DNA of 64,000 bases from positions 2,981,501-3,045,500 of the forward strand of contig NZ_CP090095.1 in NCBI RefSeq assembly GCF_021391675.1, written 5' to 3'. Below, in pieces: positions 25,163 through 34,176 of the stretch (positions are counted from its first letter, which is position 1; each line of letters starts with the position of its first letter). A program made the translations under genes and the position numbers. This stretch comes from Neorhizobium galegae (GTDB lineage Bacteria; Pseudomonadota; Alphaproteobacteria; Rhizobiales; Rhizobiaceae). The notes below the pieces were generated by a model, which made no database searches, had not been told where the DNA came from, and worked only from the letters and a program-made list of their open reading frames with translations.

Positions 25163-25550
25163 CGTTCCCAAACGAAGCAACGAGGAACTCGCCGGAACAG
25201 TGCATCGCTATCCCGATCGCTGCGAAAGGATACCTTTCCATTCCGGGCGAGAGTGCCTTGGCTCCAGAAGATGGGCCGCCTTCATTTCGGCTCTCGGAGT
25301 CGAGTTGATGCGCGAGTACGAGATCACCAGATCCCGCATTTTGATCGTTGCTCGGTTAACTTTATGATGTCCAACAGGGCCTGCCGAGGAATAGGGATTC
25401 CCCGCAGGTTAATGTTTTGATAAGTCGCCACCAGTAAGGTTATCGGATGTCGTAATCTGCGAGCGAGTTGATCGTTCCTTACGAGCGTGCGGTGGATCAA
25501 TGTTGACGCATTCCCGGTTCCAACGTCCATCAGAGTAGATCGGTTTCTGA
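25163..25550. other. 388-bp gap before the diguanylate cyclase gene
   Basis: No credible gene is seen. An 81-codon minus-strand frame at 25324-25569 overlaps the start of the cyclase gene and has no recognisable features. GC content is visibly lower than in the flanking core genes, consistent with acquired or decaying sequence. The cyclase promoter must lie here but no clear one stands out. Confidence 0.5.
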
Positions 25551-27662
25551 GTGACCCACGTCCTCCCAAATGAAATCGAAACTCATCGTAGCGTGAGACT
25601 GTGGGCCGAGCTCGAGCATCGGACCAGAGTTACGCCCGCAATGCTTCATTCGATCAACAAGGAGGGACGATTGATCTCCGTGAGCGACGCCTGGCTATCG
25701 AAGCTCGGTTACGCCCGCGACGAGGTTATAGGGAGGCGGTCATCCGAGTTCCTGACTCCGGAATCGCGGGAATATGCAATCACGGATGTGTTGCCCGGTT
25801 TTTTTCGGACCGGTCGCATTGATGACGTCGAATACCAGATGGTGTGTAAGGACGGACGGGTGATCGACGTCCTGTTGTCCGCCGTTCTGGACGACAATTC
25901 CCCGGGGGTCGGTGTTTCGCTGGCTGTCATCACGGATGTGACCGCGCTCAAAACCGCCGAGCGGCAGTTGACCTTGAGCGAGGCGCGTTACCGGGAATTG
26001 GTCGAGAGCCAGTCAGAACTGGTGTCGCTCGCCAGCCCGGAGGGCGAATTGCGCTTCGTCAATCATGCCTATGCGCGGCGTTATGGCCGGCTGCCCCACG
26101 AAATGGTGGGCAGGAGCCTTTTCGACTTCGTCCCCGAGGAGGGCCGCGCCGCAGTAGCGGAGCACTTGAAGCAAGTATGCAGCATCGATCGAAGCGTCGA
26201 AAACGAAAATCAGGTGGTTCTGCCAAATGGCCAAACGCGATGGATGGCTTGGACGAATAGAGCGCTCACCGACGCCGAAGGACGAGTAACGGCTATTCAT
26301 TCGGTCGGTCGCGACATCGACGAACGCGTTGCTGTCGAGCGGCGCCTTCAGGAGAGCGAAGCGCGCTACCGCCTCCTGGCGGATAATTCGACCGACATGA
26401 TTCTCCTTGTTGGCCGCGATGGAAAACGGACCTATTCCTCTCCAGCATGCGTAGCGCTTCTGGGCTATGAACCCGAAGAGATGCTTCAGATCCGGACCAA
26501 GGATGCGATCCATCCCGACGATATCGGCTTTCTGGCGGATCGGCAGGCCTACATCGATGATGAAGCGACGACTTTCCGCTATCGAATGCGCCACAAGAAC
26601 GGCAGTTACGTTTGGGTCGAGAGCGTTTCGCGGGCAATTGCGGCCGAGCCGGGGCAATTGCCACAGCGACTTGTCGTTGTTCGCGACATCGAACAGCGCC
26701 TGGCAGCCGAGCAGCGCCTCAAAGAAAGCGAGGCCCGCTACCGCCTGCTGGCGGACCACGGGACGGATATGGTGTTTCAGCTCGATCTCGACCTGGTGCG
26801 CCGATATGTATCGCCGGCTTGCCGCGAAATTCTTGGCTACGCCCCGGAAGAATTGATCGGGATAAAACCCCTCAGCATGGTGCACCCCGAGGACGCGGTG
26901 GGTGTCACGTTGGCTTTCCAATCGCTGCTGAGCGGCCATGTGGATCGCCACTCGGTCATCAATCGCTTTCGCCATCGTGACGGACATTGGATTTGGGTGG
27001 AGGCGCAACTCAAGACACTCAAGGATCCCCAGACAGGCCAGCCCTCAGGCATTATTGGAACCCTTAGGGACATCTCGGCTCGAAAGGCCATCGAGGATCA
27101 ACTGCAGGACGCCAATCGGCGCTTACAAGCTCTCGCGGAGCAGGACGGGCTGACCGGCTTGGCCAACCGGCGATCTTTCGATAACGCACTTTCACGCGAG
27201 TATGGGCGCGCGCGACGAGACAAAAAGTGCCTCGGGCTGCTCATGATCGATGTCGACTGGTTCAAATCCTTCAACGATCGTTATGGTCACCCGGCCGGCG
27301 ATGAATGCTTGAGGAGGATCGGCGCGGCAATCAAAAACACAGTCTGCCGGCCTGCTGACGTCGTCGCGCGCTACGGCGGGGAAGAATTTGCCGTACTCCT
27401 GCCAGATACCGACGAAATCGGAACAGCGTCAATCGCAGAGCGGATTCGACAGGCCGTGTTCCGCTTGGCGATCGAACACGAAGCCAGTCCGAAACACGTC
27501 GCGACTATCAGTGTTGGAGCCGTCTCCCTGGCTGAAGGTGGACAGGCCGAACCTGAGGCTCTTTTGCGCAACGCCGACCAAGCACTCTATCGCGCGAAAG
27601 ACAATGGTCGAAACACCATCGTTCGCGGCTCACATCTGGCTCCGCACGGACCGCCGGGATGA
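25551..27662 (+). CDS. Diguanylate cyclase with four PAS domains (PAS4-GGDEF)
   Basis: A 703-residue cytoplasmic protein with no membrane segment. Four successive PAS/PAC units cover about residues 25-525 (repeating ESEARYRLLADNSTDMILLV and SEARYRLLADHGTDMVFQLD show recent internal duplication). A GGDEF domain follows with the active site YGGEEF near residue 608 and an intact inhibitory RPAD (RxxD) site just before it, so it should synthesise cyclic-di-GMP with product feedback. No EAL domain. The start is uncertain: the GTG at 25551 is used because VTPAMLHSIN is part of the first conserved PAS. It lies next to the copper cluster. Confidence 0.88.
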   Translation: MTHVLPNEIETHRSVRLWAELEHRTRVTPAMLHSINKEGRLISVSDAWLSKLGYARDEVIGRRSSEFLTPESREYAITDVLPGFFRTGRIDDVEYQMVCKDGRVIDVLLSAVLDDNSPGVGVSLAVITDVTALKTAERQLTLSEARYRELVESQSELVSLASPEGELRFVNHAYARRYGRLPHEMVGRSLFDFVPEEGRAAVAEHLKQVCSIDRSVENENQVVLPNGQTRWMAWTNRALTDAEGRVTAIHSVGRDIDERVAVERRLQESEARYRLLADNSTDMILLVGRDGKRTYSSPACVALLGYEPEEMLQIRTKDAIHPDDIGFLADRQAYIDDEATTFRYRMRHKNGSYVWVESVSRAIAAEPGQLPQRLVVVRDIEQRLAAEQRLKESEARYRLLADHGTDMVFQLDLDLVRRYVSPACREILGYAPEELIGIKPLSMVHPEDAVGVTLAFQSLLSGHVDRHSVINRFRHRDGHWIWVEAQLKTLKDPQTGQPSGIIGTLRDISARKAIEDQLQDANRRLQALAEQDGLTGLANRRSFDNALSREYGRARRDKKCLGLLMIDVDWFKSFNDRYGHPAGDECLRRIGAAIKNTVCRPADVVARYGGEEFAVLLPDTDEIGTASIAERIRQAVFRLAIEHEASPKHVATISVGAVSLAEGGQAEPEALLRNADQALYRAKDNGRNTIVRGSHLAPHGPPG

Positions 27663-28098
27663 GGGAATGGCCCAGATCATCTTGTAAGCAGAATAATGAT
27701 CGGCCCTGCCAATAAAACTCCAAAAATGACGATCGGTTGAACATAGCTTAGCAGTAAACGCGATTTTCCCGGCACGTTGACGCCTGCTGGATCGCTTTCA
27801 CATTGGTGGCGGTATCTGGGGCGGAACACGGTATGGATGGCCGCTGTCGGCCTGGGAATTGCGGGCGGACATGCCATGTGACCTTCCGGGCCAAACCGTG
27901 GGCGGTGTGAAAAATGGGCCGGACAACGCTTATTTTTTGAGTTCACGGTCCCGGACCAGCACTTCCCCATCCACCTCGGCAAAAAACTGGCTTCCGGCTA
28001 AGATGCCCGATCCGGCGATGACTTCGATTGATGAGGATCAAGGCGAGCGCAGTGGGCAAGCGTATGTTGCGGTCATTGCACAAACGGGCTTAGACAAC
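27663..28098. other. 436-bp gap between cyclase and copper cluster; possible tiny membrane ORF
   Basis: No well-supported gene. On the minus strand a GTG-initiated frame of about 31 codons ending near 27677 encodes SRLLLSYVQPIVIFGVLLAG, a single possible transmembrane helix, but its start signal is poor. Plus-strand frames here lead into the copper-cluster small gene and lack ribosome-binding sites. The left junction of the copper cluster probably lies in this gap. No CueR-type operator was recognised. Confidence 0.35.
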
Positions 28099-28452
28099 AT
28101 GAACCTGCGAAGGCAGAAAGACCTGTTCCGAAAAGTGCTTGCGGCAGTCTTTGTGCTCGCGATGTTCTTCGGTACGCCTGCCACCCGCGCGATGGTTCAA
28201 CCGTGCCCAACCGAACACGTTCCCTCCAGCCATCACACCGGACACGACGAGACCTTTTCCCATCCGGTTGAGTCCGGAAACGACAAGGCCTGCTGCGCCA
28301 GCGTCTGCGCCAGCTTTGTCTTGATCATCCCCACCTCGGATTCCGACTCGATGCATCAGACGCTCATGATCGCACGGTTCGCAGAGTTACCCGATAACCT
28401 GTCCGGCCGCATGCCTTCTCCCGCGTTCGAGCCTCCTCGACCCGCTGCATGA
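28099..28452 (+). CDS. Small exported His/Cys-containing protein of the copper cluster
   Basis: A 117-residue protein. MNLRRQKDLFRKVLAAVFVL followed by AMFFGTPATRAM is a signal peptide or anchor. The mature part has metal-type residues: EHVPSSHHTGHDETFSHP and KACCASVCASF. Short proteins with this CC-x-x-x-C pattern (DUF2946-like) occur before copper oxidase genes in proteobacteria. A periplasmic copper-handling role is inferred from sequence and context: it lies 76 bp upstream of the multicopper oxidase on the same strand. The long open frame upstream of 28099 is not considered coding. Confidence 0.65.
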   Translation: MNLRRQKDLFRKVLAAVFVLAMFFGTPATRAMVQPCPTEHVPSSHHTGHDETFSHPVESGNDKACCASVCASFVLIIPTSDSDSMHQTLMIARFAELPDNLSGRMPSPAFEPPRPAA

Positions 28453-28528
28453 TGATAGCTCGCCTGACTGGCGAGCCGCTCCTTTTGTCAGCCCTGTCGG
28501 CCCGCCGACACTTATCGAGAGGCATATC

Positions 28529-29980
28529 ATGTTTCGTCGTGAATTCCTGAAGACGCTTGCCAGTGCGGCAATCGTCGCGCCTACCCTCAATTCCACCCGT
28601 GCGCTTGCCAATCCAGTTCCAGCCGAGCTGGTCATCGGAAAGAGAACCCTGGTCGTCAATGGCAAGGCCGCTACTGTCTTCGGACTGACTGACCGTAGCG
28701 GCAAACCCGGCCTCGTGCTGGACGCAGGCACCGATTTCAACGTCCGCCTCCTCAACGAGACCTCAACGGATACCCTCATCCACTGGCATGGCCTGACGCC
28801 GCCTTGGAGCATGGATGGCGTACCTGACAATCCGGCTGCGTCGCTCGCTGCCGGAGCAATACGAGATTACCGGTTCCCTGTGGGCCCCGGCGGTACCCAT
28901 TGGATGCACGCCCACACCCTGCAGGAGCAGAGCATGCTCGCCGCTCCGCTGATCGTCCGCACTGCGGAAGACCACGCCCGTGACGAACAGGAAGTCGTGA
29001 TCTTGCTGCACGACTTCTCGTTCAAATCGCCCGAGGAACTGCTTGAAGGACTGAAGGGTGGCGGCTCCGGACATGGCGGGATGCAGTCGGGTCATCAAGG
29101 GATGATGCAGATGATGTCGAACATGCACGGTCAGCATCAGGTGCCGATCAGCGGCATGCCCGCGATGGGCATGCCGGCCATGGACTTGAACGACATCGAA
29201 TACGACGCCTATCTTGCGAACGACCGCACCCTTGACGATCCCGAGGTCGTCAGGATCGAGAAAGGCGGTCGGGTGCGCCTGCGCATCATCAACGGAGCAA
29301 CGGCGACAGCCTTCACCATCAATACGGGAAGCGTTGTCGGCAGCCTCATTGCTGTGGACGGCATTGATATCGCGCCCATCTCGGCCAGCCGCTTCCCGAT
29401 CTCGATGGGTCAGCGCCTGGACATCCGGCTGGAGCTACCCGCAGGCCCCGGCTTCTACCCCGTCCTCGCGCTTCGCGAAGGCGCGAAGGAGCAGACCGGT
29501 ATCATCCTCGCCACCAAAGACACGGTCATTGGAAAAATCGACACAACAGCCTCGGAAAATGGCCCCGTTCTCGAGCTCGGCCTGGAGCAGCAACTTCGAA
29601 CTGCGACACCTCTTGCTGGCCGATCACCCGACCGTCAATTTGCAGCAACACTGACTGGTGACATGGCTGCCTATAGCTGGAAGATCGAAACCGCCGGCCC
29701 GCTGAATGTAGCCAGGGACCAGCGGGTACGGCTCACCATGCGCAACATGTCGATGATGTCGCACCCGATGCACCTGCATGGTCATCATTTCCAAGTCGTC
29801 GGTATCAACGGCCAGCGGTTCAGCGGTGCCGTCCGTGACACCGTCCTGTTGACGCCAATGGCCGAGGTCGTCGTCGAGTTCGATGCCAGCAATCCCGGGC
29901 GATGGCCGCTTCATTGCCACCACCTCTACCACATGGCCACGGGGATGATGACATTCATCACCTATGACGGTGAAATCTGA
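28529..29980 (+). CDS. Multicopper oxidase (CueO/CopA-like), Tat-exported
   Basis: A 483-residue periplasmic oxidase. The N terminus [20 protein letters not shown] is a twin-arginine signal. All copper ligands are visible: IHWHGL and HWMHAHT in domain 1, and [11 protein letters not shown] and [13 protein letters not shown] at the C terminus. A methionine-rich stretch ([24 protein letters not shown]) near residues 185-215 is typical of cuprous oxidases that detoxify Cu(I). It is followed 13 bp later by the copper ATPase gene, so the two form one operon. A good AGAGG precedes the start. Confidence 0.93.
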   Translation: MFRREFLKTLASAAIVAPTLNSTRALANPVPAELVIGKRTLVVNGKAATVFGLTDRSGKPGLVLDAGTDFNVRLLNETSTDTLIHWHGLTPPWSMDGVPDNPAASLAAGAIRDYRFPVGPGGTHWMHAHTLQEQSMLAAPLIVRTAEDHARDEQEVVILLHDFSFKSPEELLEGLKGGGSGHGGMQSGHQGMMQMMSNMHGQHQVPISGMPAMGMPAMDLNDIEYDAYLANDRTLDDPEVVRIEKGGRVRLRIINGATATAFTINTGSVVGSLIAVDGIDIAPISASRFPISMGQRLDIRLELPAGPGFYPVLALREGAKEQTGIILATKDTVIGKIDTTASENGPVLELGLEQQLRTATPLAGRSPDRQFAATLTGDMAAYSWKIETAGPLNVARDQRVRLTMRNMSMMSHPMHLHGHHFQVVGINGQRFSGAVRDTVLLTPMAEVVVEFDASNPGRWPLHCHHLYHMATGMMTFITYDGEI

Positions 29981-29993
29981 TTGGGAGATCGAC

Positions 29994-32210
29994 ATGGCAC
30001 ACGACCACCACGAACATGAGCACCACGATCACGATCATCAGCACGAAACGAACAAGACGGGACCTCTGAACGACCCGCGGCAACCTCCCACCGGAGAAGG
30101 GACCATCTACATCTGCCCGATGCACCCGCAGGTCAGGCAGATCGGACCAGGCAACTGCCCCATCTGCGGCATGACGCTCGAACCCGAAACACCTGCGGTC
30201 GAGACTGGACCAAGCCCGGAACTGGTGGACATGCAGCGCCGCTTCTGGATCGGACTGGTGCTCGCCCTTCCGGTACTAGCCCTCGAAATGGGCGGCCATC
30301 TGACGAACCTGCACGTGCTGCTGGGCGCACAAACCTCCAACTTGATTCAGATGCTTCTCGCCACGCCCGTGGTCCTTTGGGCGGGCTGGCCGTTCTTCGA
30401 GCGCGGCTGGCAGTCCGTTGTGACGCGCCACCTCAACATGTTCACGCTGATCGCCATGGGCACTGGCGTCGCGTGGATATACAGCGTCGTGGCGACGGTC
30501 GTGCCGGGCATCTTTCCAGAAACGTTCCGTTCCGCCGAAGGCACGGTCGCCGTCTATTTCGAGGCAGCGGCTGTGATCACCGTCCTGGTGCTGCTTGGGC
30601 AGGTCCTCGAGCTGCGAGCCCGCGAGCAGACGGGCGGTGCGATCCGTGCCCTCCTCGATCTCGCGCCCAAGATGGCGCGGCGCGTGAAGGCCGACGGTAC
30701 CGATGAGGACATCGGCCTCGACGCCGTGGTCGTCGGAGACAGGCTTCGCGTCCGCCCCGGCGAAAAGGTGCCGGTCGATGGCACCCTCCTGGAAGGACGA
30801 AGCTCTGTCGACGAGTCCATGATCACCGGGGAATCCATGCCCGGCACCAAGGAGGTCGGCTCCAGGCTGATCGGTGGGACGATGAACCAGACCGGTGGCT
30901 TCGTCATGGAAGCCGGAAAGGTCGGTCGCGACACGATGCTGTCCCAGATCGTGCGGATGGTCGCCGAAGCGCAAAGGTCGCGCGCTCCCATTCAACGTCT
31001 GGCAGACGAGGTGTCCGGCTGGTTCGTTCCCGTGGTAATCGCGATTGCCTTGTTAGCCTTCGGTACCTGGATGTTAATCGGTCCCGAGCCTCGTTTCGCC
31101 CATGGGCTTGTGGCGGCCGTCGCCGTCCTGATCATCGCCTGCCCCTGTGCCCTTGGGCTGGCCACCCCGATGTCGATCATGGTTGGCGTCGGACGCGGAG
31201 CGAGACTCGGCGTGCTGATCAAGAACGCCGAAGCCCTTGAACGCTTCGAAAAGGTCGACACGCTGGTCGTTGACAAGACCGGAACGTTAACCGAGGGACG
31301 GCCGAAGGTCACGGCGATCGCACCGCGCGAAGGCATCTCCGAAACAGAGCTGCTTCGGCTTGCGGCCACTCTGGAACGGTCGAGCGAGCACCCGCTTGCA
31401 CGGGCGATCGTCGATGCGGCGAATGAACGCAATGTGCCCTTTGGCGACGCCCGGGACTTCGACAGTCCGGTAGGCAAGGGTGTCACGGGCGTCGTCGAGG
31501 GAAGGAAACTCATCCTCGGCAGCCATCGGATCATGGGCGAGGCCCTTGTCGACTTGTCCGCCATGGCGGCAAAGGCCGAGGAACTGCGCAACGAAGGGGC
31601 GACTGTCATCTTTATGGCCGCCGATGGCGTCCTGGTTGGACTGTTCGCCATCGCAGATCCCATCAAGGCGACAACCGCTGAAGCCGTGCGATCGCTCATA
31701 GCCGAAGGTGTTCGGGTCGTAATGCTGACAGGCGACAACAGGACCACCGCCCAGGCGGTTGCCCGGAGGCTCGGCATCACCGAGGTCGAGGCAGAGGTCC
31801 TTCCCGAAGACAAGGGCAAGATCGTCGCCCGCCTTCGCAGCGAAGGCAGGATCGTTGCAATGGCCGGGGACGGCGTCAACGACGCCCCTGCCCTCGCCGC
31901 CGCCGATGTCGGCATTGCCATGGGCACCGGCACCGATGTCGCCATAGAAAGCGCTGGCGTCACCCTTCTGAAGGGTGACCTCCAGGGTATCGCCCGCGCC
32001 CGACAGTTGAGCCGGGCGACGATGCGGAACATCCGCCAGAACCTCTTCTTCGCTTTCATCTACAACGCGGCAGGTATTCCTGTCGCAGCCGGTATCCTTT
32101 ACCCGGCCTTCGGCATCCTGCTGTCGCCAATCATCGCCGCTGCCGCGATGGCGCTGTCCTCCGTCAGCGTGATCGCCAATTCCCTCAGGCTCAGGAGCAT
32201 CAACCTATGA
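29994..32210 (+). CDS. copA: Copper-exporting P1B-type ATPase
   Basis: A 738-residue transporter. A histidine-rich N terminus ([18 protein letters not shown]) is followed by a heavy-metal-binding zinc-ribbon-like domain ([20 protein letters not shown]) instead of the usual CxxC domain. Eight membrane helices carry the CPC ion-site motif ([13 protein letters not shown]), and the catalytic DKTGTLTEG and hinge [10 protein letters not shown] are intact. It pumps Cu(I) (or Ag) out of the cytoplasm using ATP. Start 29994 follows GGGAGA. It overlaps the DUF2933 gene by 4 bp. Confidence 0.94.
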   Translation: MAHDHHEHEHHDHDHQHETNKTGPLNDPRQPPTGEGTIYICPMHPQVRQIGPGNCPICGMTLEPETPAVETGPSPELVDMQRRFWIGLVLALPVLALEMGGHLTNLHVLLGAQTSNLIQMLLATPVVLWAGWPFFERGWQSVVTRHLNMFTLIAMGTGVAWIYSVVATVVPGIFPETFRSAEGTVAVYFEAAAVITVLVLLGQVLELRAREQTGGAIRALLDLAPKMARRVKADGTDEDIGLDAVVVGDRLRVRPGEKVPVDGTLLEGRSSVDESMITGESMPGTKEVGSRLIGGTMNQTGGFVMEAGKVGRDTMLSQIVRMVAEAQRSRAPIQRLADEVSGWFVPVVIAIALLAFGTWMLIGPEPRFAHGLVAAVAVLIIACPCALGLATPMSIMVGVGRGARLGVLIKNAEALERFEKVDTLVVDKTGTLTEGRPKVTAIAPREGISETELLRLAATLERSSEHPLARAIVDAANERNVPFGDARDFDSPVGKGVTGVVEGRKLILGSHRIMGEALVDLSAMAAKAEELRNEGATVIFMAADGVLVGLFAIADPIKATTAEAVRSLIAEGVRVVMLTGDNRTTAQAVARRLGITEVEAEVLPEDKGKIVARLRSEGRIVAMAGDGVNDAPALAAADVGIAMGTGTDVAIESAGVTLLKGDLQGIARARQLSRATMRNIRQNLFFAFIYNAAGIPVAAGILYPAFGILLSPIIAAAAMALSSVSVIANSLRLRSINL

Positions 32211-32392
32211 ACTCGTCCCGTGTATGGCTGCTGATGGCGGCCTCCCTCATCGTGATCGTCGTCTTCTTCATTCTCCGCGAGCACTGGGCACATGCGCTGG
32301 GTTTCGCGCCCTACCTTCTCTTGCTGGCCTGCCCGCTCATGCATCTTTTCCACGGTCATGGCGGACACGATCACAAGGACGGCACGCCATGA
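32207..32392 (+). CDS. DUF2933 small membrane protein
   Basis: A 61-residue protein with two hydrophobic segments ([20 protein letters not shown] and [18 protein letters not shown]) and a C-terminal histidine-rich tail ([11 protein letters not shown]). The PYLLLLxCPLMHLFxHGxHG pattern is DUF2933, a recurrent companion of copper and other heavy-metal ATPases. A role in metal handling at the membrane is inferred from the His tail and operon. ATGA overlaps link it to the ATPase before it and the SRPBCC fragment after it. Confidence 0.85.
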   Translation: MNSSRVWLLMAASLIVIVVFFILREHWAHALGFAPYLLLLACPLMHLFHGHGGHDHKDGTP

Positions 32393-32694
32393 ATTACCAG
32401 CGCTCGGCATCCAGCACGACAGTCTTGTCCTCGCCGCCTGAAGACGTGTTCGAGTTCCTCGACGATCCAACCGTGCTCGGAGCCCACATGGAGAAGCCGT
32501 CGGTCATGATGCTGGGCGCGACCATGACCTGCGATCTTGACGACGCCAAGGGCCGCGCGATCGGTTCCGTGATAAGGATCACCGGATCGATCCTCGGCAT
32601 CGGGCTCTATCTGGAAGAGGTGGTGACCGAACGGCTGCCGCCTCTCCGGAAGACATGGGAGACGCGCGGACGACCTATCACCGCCCGCTTCTAA
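32389..32694 (+). pseudogene. Truncated SRPBCC-family (polyketide cyclase-like) gene
   Basis: The 101-residue product [20 protein letters not shown]...EEVVTERLPPLRKTWET begins like an SRPBCC hydrophobic-ligand-binding protein: a first strand, the PPEDVFEFLDDP helix and the central sheet. It then ends after RGRPITARF, roughly 50 residues short of the family's long C-terminal helix. The loss of homology near 32665 is next to the 3' end of the convergent nuclease gene, suggesting the right border of the inserted copper cluster. It is translationally coupled to DUF2933 but is probably non-functional. Confidence 0.65.
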
Positions 32695-32722
32695 CGACGG
32701 CCGAGGGTGGTCGGTGCTGCGA

Positions 32723-33466
32723 TCAGCACCAGCCGCCCTTGCCTGCGCCCGGCCGCCTGGCGAGGCCCTCGTTGACAAGGACATCGGCGAGCGAGCGGCC
32801 GTTGCGCGTCACTTCGCGCAGCTTGTGGCCTTCGACCTCGTCCTCATTGCCCTGCCAGGTGACCAGCTCGAACGGGCCGGAATCGAGGAAGGCGCGCACC
32901 CGCAGCTCCGCATCGCTCGCCTTGATCCGCTCCGCCTCGCAGCGCGGCTTCTTGATGTCGGGCACCTCGATGCCGACCAGCCGGATCTTCTGTCCGTGGA
33001 ACACGAAACGGTCCGCGGCCACCACGCAGTCGTCCTGCTTGGCCGAGCCGCACAGATAGAATTTCGCCTGATAGGCGCCGGCGAGGCTCTCGCTGCTCCT
33101 CGGCGGCTCGGCGGCCTTCTGGATCTCCTCGAGGACCGGCTTGCCGATCGGCGCCGGCGGGATGATCGCGGCGGTGTGGTTCTGGTCCGGAGCGACCGCG
33201 GGCTTCGGCGTCACCGGCCGATGAGACGGGCCAGAACTTGCCTGTACAGGCTTTGCGGGCACCGGTTTTGCGGCAACCTGAACCTGGTTGCCGGACGTCA
33301 AGCCTTTGACGAAACGCCGGGCCTCCGCAGAATTCTCGTAAAGCGCGATACTGCCGGCCACCAGCGCCAGCGCCCCGAGCCAAGGCCAGAGCGACGAGCC
33401 GGAGCCCGACGACCGCCTCGGCGAACTCTTGCGCCGAGAACCGGATTTGCCGCGCGTTTGAGCCAT
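32723..33466 (-). CDS. Membrane-anchored thermonuclease-like (SNase fold) protein
   Basis: A 247-residue protein. A basic, serine-rich N terminus (SGSRRKSSPRRSSGSGSSLW) precedes one transmembrane helix (WLGALALVAGSIALYENSAE), a proline-rich linker (about 65-125), and a C-terminal staphylococcal-nuclease fold (RFVFHGQKIRLVGIEVPDIK...WQGNEDEVEGHKLREVTRNG). In this family the active site uses Arg and Glu residues in similar positions, but not all can be assigned, so nuclease activity is unproven. Start 33466 has AGGAGA at better spacing than the ATG at 33472. It is common in rhizobia as an SNase-like periplasmic protein. Confidence 0.8.
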   Translation of the reverse strand: MAQTRGKSGSRRKSSPRRSSGSGSSLWPWLGALALVAGSIALYENSAEARRFVKGLTSGNQVQVAAKPVPAKPVQASSGPSHRPVTPKPAVAPDQNHTAAIIPPAPIGKPVLEEIQKAAEPPRSSESLAGAYQAKFYLCGSAKQDDCVVAADRFVFHGQKIRLVGIEVPDIKKPRCEAERIKASDAELRVRAFLDSGPFELVTWQGNEDEVEGHKLREVTRNGRSLADVLVNEGLARRPGAGKGGWC

Positions 33467-33552
33467 GACCATCTCTCCTGTCGAATCGGAAAGAAGTATC
33501 CGGGGGAAGGATTGCCGAAAGGTTTCCGCTCCTTCAGGCAAGGATTGATATT

Positions 33553-33569
33553 GTGTATGAGTGTGTATA
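33553..33569 (+). promoter_or_regulatory. Direct repeat before second hicA, candidate HicB operator
   Basis: tgtgtat occurs at 33553-33559 and 33563-33569, one helical turn apart, ending 10 bp before the hicA start codon. Tandem sites on one DNA face suit a ribbon-helix-helix HicB. No perfect palindrome is present, in contrast to the first hicAB module at 9241. Confidence 0.4.
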
Positions 33570-33579
33570 AATTGAACTC

Positions 33580-33768
33580 ATGAAAAGCGCCGAGGTCACC
33601 GCGTTGTTGCGCAGGAATGGCTGGATGGAGGTTGCCCGGAAGGGCAGCCATGTTCAATTCAAACATCCGCAAAAGCCCGGCCGTGTGACCATGCCCCATC
33701 CGAAGCGCGATATTCCGCTCGGCACATTGCGCAGCATCGAGAAGCAAGCCGGACTGAAGTTGAGGTGA
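33580..33768 (+). CDS. hicA: HicA-type toxin, second module
   Basis: A 62-residue HicA: MKSAEVTALLRRNGWMEVAR, the catalytic-histidine segment KGSHVQFKHP, and the C-terminal IPLGTLRSIEKQAGLKL. It is a clear HicA dsRBD-like mRNA interferase and diverges considerably from the hicA at 9035-9223, so the two modules are independent acquisitions rather than a recent duplication. It overlaps or abuts hicB. Confidence 0.92.
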   Translation: MKSAEVTALLRRNGWMEVARKGSHVQFKHPQKPGRVTMPHPKRDIPLGTLRSIEKQAGLKLR

Positions 33769-33770
33769 TC

Positions 33771-34172
33771 GTGAGCAACTATATCGGCCTGATCCACAAG
33801 AACGCGGAGAGCGACTACGGCGTCTCCTTCCCGGATTTTCCGGGTGTCGTAACCGCCGGCGCGACGCTCGACGAGGCGCGCCATATGGCGGAGGAAGCGC
33901 TTGCCTTTCACGTCGAAGGCATGGTCGAGGATGGCGAAACGATCCCCGAACCGTCGAGCCTTGAAAGCGTGATGACAAATCCAGACAATCTGGACGGCGT
34001 TGCGATCCTCGTGACCCTGAAAACCCAGGTGGCCAAGGCCGTGCGCATCAATATCACGCTGCCGGAAGACGTGCTGGAACGGATCGACCGTTTCGCCGCG
34101 GATCATGGCCTGTCGCGATCGGGTTTCCTCGCCCGCGCAGCAAGCCACGAGATCGAACGCATCACCGGCTGA
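33771..34172 (+). CDS. hicB: HicB-type antitoxin, second module
   Basis: A 133-residue antitoxin with the HicB fold (SNYIGLIHKNAESDYGVSFP, DFPGVVTAGATLDEARHMAE) and a C-terminal ribbon-helix-helix DNA-binding tail (AVRINITLPEDVLERIDRFA...GLSRSGFLARAASHEIE). The GTG at 33771 has GAGG at a good distance and gives the canonical start; a GTG at 33765 would overlap the hicA stop and add two residues. Unlike the first module, this one has a normal stop. It converges on the phosphoesterase gene, with four bases between the stops. Confidence 0.9.
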   Translation: MSNYIGLIHKNAESDYGVSFPDFPGVVTAGATLDEARHMAEEALAFHVEGMVEDGETIPEPSSLESVMTNPDNLDGVAILVTLKTQVAKAVRINITLPEDVLERIDRFAADHGLSRSGFLARAASHEIERITG

Positions 34173-34176
34173 AAAC

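Noticed and set aside
25324..25569. 81-codon minus-strand frame before the diguanylate cyclase
   Set aside because: No start signal, no motif, and it overlaps the likely promoter and start of the cyclase.
27255..27275. tRNA T-loop-like ggttcaaatcc
   Set aside because: It is inside the GGDEF coding sequence (WFKSFN) and no cloverleaf can be formed around it.
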